From: JBLHLB01 sp047618505
GTDB lineage: Bacteria; Planctomycetota; UBA1135; GCA-002686595
Direction: 5' to 3'
DNA: 24,134 nucleotides
Assembly: GCA_047618505.1 (NCBI GenBank)
Contig: JBLHLB010000022.1
Span: 1-24,134 of the forward strand
The notes under the pieces are model-generated. The model saw nothing but the letters and a program-made list of their open reading frames with translations. It had not been told where the DNA came from and did not search any database. A program made the translations under genes and the position numbers. Positions 1-6,607 of the stretch are shown in pieces (the stretch's first letter is position 1; each line of letters begins with the position of its first letter).

Positions 1-393
1 TGCATACACGACCACTCCTACCAGCGTCTGAGGCGGGTCCTGCGCTCTGGACCGCTGCTCTGGCTAGCTCCACACCTACCCACTGGATTGGCCCGCGGCC
101 TTGCCCGGCGTCTGAGGAGGGCCTCGAAGAGCGCGGTCGCGGCCAAACCTGGCCCCCAAAAGCAGCAGATGCCAGAGGCCGCCGTGGAGCAGCTGGGGCG
201 CCGAAAGGCCCAGATCCTAGTGGTGGGGCATGCCCACAGGTTCCGTGATGAGGATCTGGGGAGCGCCGGCCGCTGGCTTGTCGTGGATGGTTTCGGGGGC
301 CCCCGGGACCAATTGCGGGTCGGAGCGGACGGGGATCTGCTCGCTGAGTCCAGCGGAAGCGGGCACAGCCCTCCTCCGGAAACCTCGATCTGA
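1..393 (+). CDS. lpxH: UDP-2,3-diacylglucosamine hydrolase-like phosphoesterase (LpxH family), 5'-truncated
   Basis: The frame is open from base 1 to a TGA at 391-393, so this is the last 130 codons of a gene that begins before the window. The translation has the C-terminal half of the LpxH pattern: DHSYQRLR (bases 10-33), which matches the D..YQ..R segment of the helical lid, then an Arg/Lys-rich helix pair with a Ser-Lys like the E. coli lid, then VVGHAHR (220-240), the family's metal-binding GHTHR motif, and a short beta-strand end (GRWLVVDGF). LpxH cleaves UDP-2,3-diacylglucosamine to lipid X at the inner membrane in lipid A synthesis. The N-terminal metal ligands are outside the window, so another calcineurin-like phosphoesterase remains possible. 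It lies about 125 bases upstream of cmk on the same strand. Confidence 0.72.
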   Translation, partial: CIHDHSYQRLRRVLRSGPLLWLAPHLPTGLARGLARRLRRASKSAVAAKPGPQKQQMPEAAVEQLGRRKAQILVVGHAHRFRDEDLGSAGRWLVVDGFGGPRDQLRVGADGDLLAESSGSGHSPPPETSI

Positions 394-416
394 GCCTGTA
401 TTCATGCCAGGGGTGG

Positions 417-444
417 TTGATCCCTACCGTCAGGGCCGTATTCT
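417..444 (+). promoter_or_regulatory. possible sigma70-type promoter for cmk-plsC
   Basis: TTGATC at 417-422 and TATTCT at 439-444, spaced 16 bases, each match the consensus at four of six positions. They sit in the gap between the lpxH-like gene and cmk. This rests on pattern only. Confidence 0.27.
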
Positions 445-517
445 GTTGGGCTCTTAGGACCCCGTTCTGGGGCATTTCTTGCCCTCGACAGGTCCTTCGA
501 GGACTCCCCCCAACACC

Positions 518-1189
518 ATGATCATCGCGCTGGACGGCCCCTCGGGTGCCGGGAAGAGCACCGTGGCCCGGCTTATCGCCGATCGCCTCGGGTTATCTTT
601 CCTCGATACCGGTGCGATGTACCGCGCGATCACACTCGTGGCCCTAGAGCGCGATGTTCATCCGGCCGATGAAGAAGCCTGTGCCGCCCTTGCGCGCGCC
701 ACGGTGCTCAGCTTCAACGCGGATGGTGAAATCCAGATCGACGGTGTCGCCGGGGAGCCCGCAATCCGCTCCCAGACAGTGACCCTTAACGTCTCAGCTG
801 TTTCCGCCCACCCCGGTGTGCGTGCAGCAATTGTTGAGGAACAGCGCGCGATCGCCGCCCGTGCTGTCAGCAAATCTGGCGGTGTGGTGGCAGAGGGTCG
901 CGATACCACAACGGTTGTCTTCCCCGAAGCCGACCACAAGTTCTTTCTCAATGCATCCAGCCCCGAACGTGCCAGACGGCGCGCTCTGCAGGAGGGAACC
1001 CCGGAACGTCAAAAGGAGATCTGCGCGGATATTGACCGCCGCGATCGCCTTGACGCCACGCGGGCGCATTCTCCCCTGCTGCAGGCCCAGGACGCGACCT
1101 TGATCGATGCCGACGCCATGGACGCAGAAGCTGTCGTAACGGAGATCCTGCGGGTGATCAAATTGTCAAAGTCTGGAGGTGTCGCGTGA
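518..1189 (+). CDS. cmk: cytidylate kinase
   Basis: A 223-residue protein that phosphorylates CMP and dCMP with ATP in the cytoplasm, supplying CDP for nucleic acid and phospholipid synthesis. It opens MIIALDGPSGAGKST, the family's usual N-terminus with the P-loop at residues 7-15, followed by FLDTGAMYRA (28-37). The GRDIGT motif appears as GRDTTT, then VVFPEADHKFFLNAS, and an IDRRDRLDATR plus SPLLQAQDA end typical of Cmk. The frame extends upstream to a TTG at 479, but the ATG at 518 gives the family-like start and length. No clear Shine-Dalgarno sequence precedes it. The stop overlaps the plsC start (GTGA), implying coupled translation. Cmk, PlsC and S1 genes are neighbours in many bacteria. 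Confidence 0.95.
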   Translation: MIIALDGPSGAGKSTVARLIADRLGLSFLDTGAMYRAITLVALERDVHPADEEACAALARATVLSFNADGEIQIDGVAGEPAIRSQTVTLNVSAVSAHPGVRAAIVEEQRAIAARAVSKSGGVVAEGRDTTTVVFPEADHKFFLNASSPERARRRALQEGTPERQKEICADIDRRDRLDATRAHSPLLQAQDATLIDADAMDAEAVVTEILRVIKLSKSGGVA

Positions 1190-1959
1190 GCGCCGCTCCG
1201 ACCGACACTTCCCCGCCGAAAGCGGGGGCGACTGAGACTGCGGCGAAGCGTGGACCCGAGCCGGGCGAGAGCACGGTGGTCTACCGCACCGGGCGATTCC
1301 TCACGGGGTCTTGGCTGCGGATCGCCCACCGACTCTCCGTACGAGGCCGCGAGCATCTTCCCAAGAGTGGAGGGGTCCTGGTGGTGGCGAACCACACGTC
1401 CTTCCTGGACATCCCGATCATCGCGAACGCTGTTCCCCGTCACGTGGGCTTCGTCGCCCGGGACACCCTGGCGAACTCCCGCTTCCTTGGCTACGTCATG
1501 CGCGAAAGCGGGGCCATTCTCCTGAAGCGAGGTCAGGCGGACCGCAGCGCAATTCGCGCGATCCTGACCCACCTGGAAGCGGGCGATTGCGTCGCAGTGT
1601 TTCCCGAGGGGACCCGTTCGAAGGACGGCAGCCTGGGGGAGTTCCGCGGTGGCGCGCTATTGGCAGCTCGCAAGGCGGGGGTTCCCCTAGTCCCTGCGGC
1701 AATTGCCGGGGCGATGGCGGCGTATCCGCGCGGGGCTACGATCCCTCGGCCAACGAAGATCAGCGTGACCTTCGGACCGGCCATCGATTCGAACTCTCCG
1801 GATGCCCTTAGTCTTGCCCGTGCGAGCGTCGCCAAGATGCTTGGCGACGTTTCTGGTTCAACGGCTGACGCCGTTGAGACAGGCGACGGCGATGTTTCTG
1901 GTTCAACGGCTGACGCCGTTGTGACAGATGACAGCGGCTCTGCGACAACTCAAACCTGA
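1186..1959 (+). CDS. plsC: 1-acyl-sn-glycerol-3-phosphate acyltransferase (PlsC family)
   Basis: A 257-residue member of the PlsC/LPLAT family, which transfers an acyl chain to lysophosphatidic acid at the inner membrane to make phosphatidic acid. The catalytic HX4D motif is seen as NHTSFLD (residues 69-75, His70 and Asp75) and the phosphate-binding motif as FPEGTRS (139-145). GGALLAARKAGVPLVPAAI also fits the family. The GTG start at 1186 overlaps the cmk stop by four bases. The first 25 residues and the last 35 are low-complexity and hydrophilic. The C-terminal part is built from a 15-residue unit present nearly twice (GDVSGSTADAV), produced by a tandem DNA duplication. That tail is not part of the acyltransferase fold and looks recently expanded. 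Confidence 0.92.
   Translation: MSAAPTDTSPPKAGATETAAKRGPEPGESTVVYRTGRFLTGSWLRIAHRLSVRGREHLPKSGGVLVVANHTSFLDIPIIANAVPRHVGFVARDTLANSRFLGYVMRESGAILLKRGQADRSAIRAILTHLEAGDCVAVFPEGTRSKDGSLGEFRGGALLAARKAGVPLVPAAIAGAMAAYPRGATIPRPTKISVTFGPAIDSNSPDALSLARASVAKMLGDVSGSTADAVETGDGDVSGSTADAVVTDDSGSATTQT
1846..1935 (+). repeat. in-frame 45-bp tandem duplication at the 3' end of plsC
   Basis: The 30 bases at 1846-1875 recur at 1891-1920 with one mismatch, and the remaining 15 bases of each unit are more diverged. The 45-base period keeps the frame. Each copy carries a perfect inverted repeat, AACGGC-TGAC-GCCGTT (1860-1875 and 1905-1920), able to form a 6-bp hairpin with a 4-base loop. Confidence 0.9.
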
Positions 1960-1978
1960 ACCACCTACTGTGCTAGCT

Positions 1979-2017
1979 GCGCCTCTCTTGGGCGTGGCGG
2001 GCGCGGTGGGCTTTTTT
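1979..2017 (+). terminator. possible weak rho-independent terminator after plsC
   Basis: GCGCCT (1979-1984) can pair with GGGCGC (1999-2004, one G-U pair), followed after seven bases by six T (2012-2017). The stem is short and separated from the T-run, so it is a weak candidate. If real, rpsA would have its own promoter in the gap. Confidence 0.3.
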
Positions 2018-2092
2018 GCTACTCACTTTTCCTTACATCCTCTGAAACCCCACCATCCGTGTCGCCCATCCGGCGACCATCCCTGAACCCTA

Positions 2093-4120
2093 ATGTCCCT
2101 CGCAACACAACGCGTCAAGAAGTACGAGCTTGATGCAGAAGAGCTAGATCGTCGGGTCGAAGCCGCCATGGGCGGAATCGACGGTGATCTACTCACAGAA
2201 AAGCTCGGAGCAGCAATCTCCGACATCCAGCCTGGATCTATCGTCCAGGCCAAAGTCGACTCGGTCGACAAACGCACTGGTTTCGTAGTGCTCGACATCG
2301 GCGGAAAAGCCGAAGGCTCGATTGCACTCTCGGAATTCGGTGAGGATCTGCCCAACCCGGGCGACACCTTCGAGGTCTTCTACGACGGCCTCGACGATGA
2401 TGACACCGCAATGTTGTCCAAGCGCCGCGCCGATCGCCTGCGCGCCTGGGACAAACTCGCTGCCAACTACAACGAAGGCGACGAAGTGCAAGGTGTGGTC
2501 CAACGCAAGATCAAAGGTGGCCTCCTGGTCGATGTGGAGGGCGTTCACGTCTTCCTGCCGGCCTCCCAGGTCAACCTGCGACGCACCCACGACATCTCCG
2601 ATTTCATCGACGAGCCGATTCGCGCGCGAATCATCAAGATCGATCCGGAGCGCATGAATGTCGTGATTTCCCGTCGCAAGCTGCTAGAAGAGGAGCGCCA
2701 GCGCCTCAAGGAAGAGCTTCTCAAGGACATCAAGGAAGATCAGGTCCGCATGGGTGTCGTCAAGAACATCGCCGACTTCGGCGTGTTCGTCGACCTCGGT
2801 GGTATCGACGGTCTACTGCACATCACGGACATGTCCTGGGGCCGCGTGCGGCACCCCTCGGAGATGGTTACGAATGGGCAAGAGATCGAGGTCAAGGTTC
2901 TGCGTGTCGACTTCGACCGCGAGCGCATTGCCCTGGGTCTCAAGCAGAAGACGCAGTCCCCGTGGGACGGCATCGAAGAGCGTTACCCGAAGGAGACTCG
3001 GCACGTTGGCGAGGTCGTGAACATCATGTCCTACGGCGCTTTCGTGAAACTCGAAGACGGTGTCGAAGGTCTGGTTCACATCTCCGAGATGTCCTGGACC
3101 AAGCGCATCAACCACCCCTCGGAGCTGGTCAATGCCGGCGACAAGGTCGAGGTCGTTGTGCTTGAGATCGATCACAGCAAGCAGGAGATCTCACTCGGCA
3201 TGAAGCAAGCCGAGACGAACCCCTGGGAGCTTGTCGAGGAGAACTATCCCCCCGGCACGATCATCGAGGGGTCGGTTCGCAACCTCACGACCTACGGCGC
3301 CTTCATCGAGATCGAAGAAGGCATCGACGGTCTGCTGCACGTCTCCGATATGAGCTGGACCAAGAAGGTCAGCCATCCCTCGGAAGTTGTCCGCAAGGGC
3401 GACAAGATGCGCTGCGTTGTCATCTCGGTCGATACGGACAAGAAGCGTATCGCCCTGGGTCTCAAGCAACTCGCCAACGACCCGTGGTCGGAAGACATTC
3501 CGAACAACTACCACATCGGCGACCTCCTCTCCGGCTATGTCACGAAGATCACCAACTTCGGTGTGTTCGTGAAGCTTGAGGAAGAGCTTGAAGGTCTTCT
3601 GCACATCTCTGAGCTGGCCGATCACAAGATCGAGTCGCCGACGGAAGTTGTGCGCGAGGGCATGAAGGCCGAGGTTCGCGTCATTCGTGTTGACACGGAA
3701 GAGCGCAAGATCGGTCTCTCCTTTGTCCATGCGGACTTTGGCGAGAACGACGCCATCTTGGCTAAGGCCGTCGAGGCCGACGCCGTGGCCGCTACGGCAG
3801 AAGGAGAGGCTGATGCTGCGGCGACCGACGAGGCTCCCGCTGAAGCAGCTGCCGAGGCGCCCGCTGAAGCATCTGCTGAAGCAGCCGCCGAGGCCCCCGC
3901 TGAAGCATCTGCTGAAGCATCTGCTGAAGCATCTGCTGAAGCAGCCGCCGAGGCCCCCGCTGATGCATCTGCAGAGGCTCCGGTCGTAGAACCTGAAGCT
4001 GCCCCTGAAGCTGCCCCCGAAGCTGACGCGGAGCCCGAGGCTCCCACGGAAGCTCCGGCCGAAGCTGAAGCCAGCACCCCCGAGACGGAAGGTGGCGAGA
4101 AGCCCCCTTCCGCTGAGTGA
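2093..4120 (+). CDS. rpsA: 30S ribosomal protein S1 with extended Ala/Glu-rich C-terminal tail
   Basis: A 675-residue S1 protein, the RNA-binding ribosomal protein that helps dock mRNA on the small subunit. Six S1 (OB-fold) repeats are visible at about residues 48-111, 130-196, 216-285, 303-372, 388-458 and 476-545. Repeats three to five carry the strongest signature (for example GVFVDLGGIDGLLHITDMSW). E. coli S1 is about 557 residues; the excess here is a tail of roughly 115 residues after about 560, almost only Ala, Glu, Pro, Asp and Ser, strongly acidic and probably unstructured. The tail DNA is a tandem repeat. The ATG at 2093 follows a C-rich leader with no Shine-Dalgarno sequence, as is common for S1 genes. 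The stop codon overlaps the next start (TGATG). Confidence 0.97.
   Translation: MSLATQRVKKYELDAEELDRRVEAAMGGIDGDLLTEKLGAAISDIQPGSIVQAKVDSVDKRTGFVVLDIGGKAEGSIALSEFGEDLPNPGDTFEVFYDGLDDDDTAMLSKRRADRLRAWDKLAANYNEGDEVQGVVQRKIKGGLLVDVEGVHVFLPASQVNLRRTHDISDFIDEPIRARIIKIDPERMNVVISRRKLLEEERQRLKEELLKDIKEDQVRMGVVKNIADFGVFVDLGGIDGLLHITDMSWGRVRHPSEMVTNGQEIEVKVLRVDFDRERIALGLKQKTQSPWDGIEERYPKETRHVGEVVNIMSYGAFVKLEDGVEGLVHISEMSWTKRINHPSELVNAGDKVEVVVLEIDHSKQEISLGMKQAETNPWELVEENYPPGTIIEGSVRNLTTYGAFIEIEEGIDGLLHVSDMSWTKKVSHPSEVVRKGDKMRCVVISVDTDKKRIALGLKQLANDPWSEDIPNNYHIGDLLSGYVTKITNFGVFVKLEEELEGLLHISELADHKIESPTEVVREGMKAEVRVIRVDTEERKIGLSFVHADFGENDAILAKAVEADAVAATAEGEADAAATDEAPAEAAAEAPAEASAEAAAEAPAEASAEASAEASAEAAAEAPADASAEAPVVEPEAAPEAAPEADAEPEAPTEAPAEAEASTPETEGGEKPPSAE
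3830..3975 (+). repeat. tandem repeats encoding the acidic S1 tail
   Basis: A 12-base unit, GCTGAAGCATCT (Ala-Glu-Ala-Ser), recurs in tandem near 3900-3940. A larger 60-base unit is superimposed: 41 bases at 3863-3903 are identical to 3923-3963. Both periods are multiples of three, so copy-number change keeps the reading frame. The identity at synonymous positions points to recent duplication. Confidence 0.9.
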
Positions 4121-5355
4121 TGGAAGAGGGCGGGCTTGTCCCTCCCTCAATCCGCGCGCGGCGCGGACCCGGGGACTCTTCCTCGGGTCCGCGCCCGGCG
4201 CGCATTTCCCCCTGTGGGCAAGGGGGGTTGATCCTTGCCCTCGTCTTGTTGGGTGCAGCGGTTACTGGCACGCTCTCCTGTGGCGGCGGTCTGCGAAGTT
4301 CAGGAAGCGGTTCTGTTGCGATCAACCCGATCGGCTCGCACGAGATCGGATCTACTCGCCTGGCCGTTGTGTCGCGTAACTACCGAGCCGCCTTCCAAAC
4401 CCTCGAGAGCGCCATCCGCCTCGGGGATGATGAGCTCGCTTGGGGCATCCTGGCCCGCTTGAAGTCCACGCCCCTGGACCCCAGGGAGAGCGAGCTGGCG
4501 CAGAGTCTTGAGCTTGTCCTACGTGGTCGAAAGCTGGCCCAGTCCGTAAGCCTGGAACTTGAGATCACGGCCGACGACTCCGCCGAGGGGCGCTGGCAGC
4601 TCTCGTTGCGTGTCAGCCAAGTCTTGGTCGATGAACTGACCCTACGCCTACCACCGGTACGCTTGATTCACCGTCGCCACCGCATCGATGAACTGGGCGT
4701 TGGTTCGCAACAGGCGCGCACACGCCTCTTGCCGGTTCTGGAATCAGTGCGCCTGACAAGAGGCGATGAGCAGCTCATACCCCTGGAGACCTTCGAAGTT
4801 CCCATGCAGTCCGCCGTTGCCATGCGCGATGAGTGGGAGCTGGAGCTACTCGGAGGTTTCGTTGAATTCGAAGGCCAAGAGTTGCCCGCCAACGCTTTCA
4901 CCTGGGCGCGCCTGGAACGCGCCTATCTGGCAGCGTTCCTTCCTCAGGAGCCCCTAGATCCCGCTGTTCTAGTGGAATACGCCGGCCGTGAAAACCCGGC
5001 CATGGCTCCGCTGATTGAACGCGCGGTTCGCATTCCGCCGAGTCGATCCGAAGAGGCACTAGAGGCTCTCGAGCCGCTCTTGATCCAGTTAACCAGAGAG
5101 GATCCCGAGCGCTGCATAGCGCTTGTTCCTGCTCTGCGGTGGTTGGCGCGCACTAGCGCCCCGGGGGTTCATCCGTCTTCGTGGGTGCGCTATATTCGTT
5201 CACGACGCGAGCGCGCTTCAGCCCATGAACCGCGCGCACTCCCCGGTGCTTCGCGCTTGATGATCACCGGCGATCCGTCCACGTCCCAGAGGGGCAACGG
5301 ACGGGGAGCACTTATTCTGCCGCCGGGCCAAGGGGCTGGCGGCGACGATCGCTAG
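4120..5355 (+). CDS. unrecognised predicted lipoprotein
   Basis: An approximately 411-residue protein that I do not recognise. From the ATG at 4120, which shares its A with the rpsA stop, there is an Arg-rich n-region, a hydrophobic stretch (LILALVLLGAAV, residues 38-49) and TGTLSC, a poor lipobox with Cys54. A Gly/Ser-rich linker follows, then a soluble domain containing an alpha-helical region that resembles degenerate helical repeats (NYRAAFQTLESAIRLGDDELAWGIL) and a central beta-rich part. The C-terminal 60 residues are Arg/Ser/Gly-rich and probably disordered. The start is uncertain. A strong hairpin lies at 4154-4203 inside the apparent N-terminal extension, and an in-frame TTG at 4228 directly follows a G-run. 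Location in rpsA's wake suggests co-transcription at low level. Function unknown. Confidence 0.7.
   Translation: MEEGGLVPPSIRARRGPGDSSSGPRPARISPCGQGGLILALVLLGAAVTGTLSCGGGLRSSGSGSVAINPIGSHEIGSTRLAVVSRNYRAAFQTLESAIRLGDDELAWGILARLKSTPLDPRESELAQSLELVLRGRKLAQSVSLELEITADDSAEGRWQLSLRVSQVLVDELTLRLPPVRLIHRRHRIDELGVGSQQARTRLLPVLESVRLTRGDEQLIPLETFEVPMQSAVAMRDEWELELLGGFVEFEGQELPANAFTWARLERAYLAAFLPQEPLDPAVLVEYAGRENPAMAPLIERAVRIPPSRSEEALEALEPLLIQLTREDPERCIALVPALRWLARTSAPGVHPSSWVRYIRSRRERASAHEPRALPGASRLMITGDPSTSQRGNGRGALILPPGQGAGGDDR
4154..4203 (+). promoter_or_regulatory. strong GC-rich stem-loop just after rpsA
   Basis: GCGCGGACCCG (4161-4171) pairs perfectly with CGGGTCCGCGC (4184-4194). The stem extends by G4160-C4195 and, past a two-base bulge, by GCGCGC (4154-4159) with GCGCGC (4198-4203): about 18 pairs around a 12-base loop. 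A second hairpin, CCCCCT (4208-4213) with AGGGGG (4221-4226), follows. No U-tract is present, so this is not a canonical intrinsic terminator. It could protect the rpsA 3' end or limit readthrough. Confidence 0.6.
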
Positions 5356-5397
5356 GCCCTGCGCCACACCTTTCACAAGCCTGCCACCCTGTTCCCG

Positions 5398-6603
5398 ATG
5401 AGCGATCAAGACCTGAACACCCACCTCGAAGCCTTCCAGCGTGGGGCCGTCGATCTGATCGAGACCGACGATCTCAAGAAGCGTCTGGGGCTGGCTCTCG
5501 CAGCAGGGCGCGGGCTGCGAGTGAAGTTCGGTATGGATCCCAGCTCTGCGGACCTGCACATGGGTCACGCCGTGCAGCTGCGCAAGCTGCGGGATCTCCA
5601 GGATCTGGGCCACACCATTGTCCTCATCGTCGGCGATGCAACCGCCATGGTGGGGGACCCCTCTGGTCGTAACAAGCTACGTCCCCAGCTCTCGCGCGAA
5701 GCTGTTGAGACCAACCTGGTGACCTACACGGACCAGGCCAGTTTGGTGCTCGATATGGAGCGGACCGAGGTGCGCCGGAACTCCGAGTGGTTCGACAAGA
5801 TGGAGTTCCAGGACGTGCTGAAACTCGCCTCACGCATGACGGTGGCGCAGATGATTCAACGCGACACCTTTTCAAAGCGCATGCAAGAGTCTGCGCCCAT
5901 CGGTATCCACGAGTTCCTGTACCCGCTCATGCAGGGTTGGGACTCCGTGCAGATCCATGCGGATGTAGAACTTGGTGGCACGGATCAGCTCTTCAATCTC
6001 CTGGTTGGTCGCCAGCTGCAGGAGCAGGAAGGCCAGCACCCCCAGGTCGTTCTAACGCAGCCCCTGATCAACGGTCTGGACGGGCGCAAGATGAGCAAGT
6101 CCTACGACAACACGATCCAATTGACCGACGCCGTCGGGGATGTTTTTGGCAAGACCATGAGCATCACCGACGAGGCCATGGCGACCTGGTACCTCTACCT
6201 CACACGACTTCCGGCGGATGAGATTGATGTGCTCCTGGCCGGTCATCCTCGGGAAGCTAAGGCTCGCTTGGCCCAGGAGATGGGCACCTTCCTACACGGC
6301 GAAGCGGCCGGCAAAGAGGCGCGTGCTGCCTTTGATCGACAGTTCAAGCAGGGGGCCTTGCCGGAGGACATCCCCGAGCGTGCCTTTGGTCCCTGGCCTG
6401 CCGAGGGGTTGCCCCTTACGGTTGTGCTGCGCGAGGTCGAGCTGGCTTCCTCAGGGTCGGAGGCCCGGCGCCTAATTCAACAGGGTGGCGTCAGCCTCGA
6501 TGGCGAGGTCATCAAGGACCCCAAGTTCATGCTGACCCCGCCGAGCAGTCCGGTGCTGGTAAAGGTCGGCAAGCGTAAGTTTCTGCGCCTGCGGGCAGAG
6601 TAG
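5398..6603 (+). CDS. tyrS: tyrosyl-tRNA synthetase
   Basis: A 401-residue class I aminoacyl-tRNA synthetase that charges tRNA-Tyr in the cytoplasm. The HIGH motif is HMGH (residues 54-57) in the context GMDPSSADLHMGH, the KMSKS loop is exact (231-235, GRKMSKSYDN), and the C-terminal 65 residues form an S4-type RNA-binding domain (ASSGSEARRLIQQGGVSLDG). Length and the GMDPSSADLHMGH form fit the TyrZ-like branch of bacterial TyrRS rather than the E. coli TyrS branch; that assignment is by eye. The ATG at 5398 has no Shine-Dalgarno sequence. Its stop is only four bases from the stop of the convergent gene, leaving no room for a terminator. Confidence 0.97.
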   Translation: MSDQDLNTHLEAFQRGAVDLIETDDLKKRLGLALAAGRGLRVKFGMDPSSADLHMGHAVQLRKLRDLQDLGHTIVLIVGDATAMVGDPSGRNKLRPQLSREAVETNLVTYTDQASLVLDMERTEVRRNSEWFDKMEFQDVLKLASRMTVAQMIQRDTFSKRMQESAPIGIHEFLYPLMQGWDSVQIHADVELGGTDQLFNLLVGRQLQEQEGQHPQVVLTQPLINGLDGRKMSKSYDNTIQLTDAVGDVFGKTMSITDEAMATWYLYLTRLPADEIDVLLAGHPREAKARLAQEMGTFLHGEAAGKEARAAFDRQFKQGALPEDIPERAFGPWPAEGLPLTVVLREVELASSGSEARRLIQQGGVSLDGEVIKDPKFMLTPPSSPVLVKVGKRKFLRLRAE

Positions 6604-6607
6604 GCAA

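Noticed and set aside
217..405. Minus-strand open frame at the left edge
   Set aside because: The plus strand here encodes the LpxH-like C-terminus with its GHAHR motif.
460..480. CCCC-GGGG hairpin followed by a T-rich stretch, a possible terminator before cmk
   Set aside because: The stem is only four pairs and the T-run is interrupted.
3863..3963. Repeated units considered as a CRISPR-like array
   Set aside because: There are no variable spacers; the repeats are contiguous, in frame and encode the S1 tail.
3191..4150. A 319-codon open frame on the minus strand inside rpsA
   Set aside because: It is antisense to confident S1 domains and the repeat tail; its product is Gly/Arg/Phe/Ser low-complexity caused by the opposite-strand repeat.
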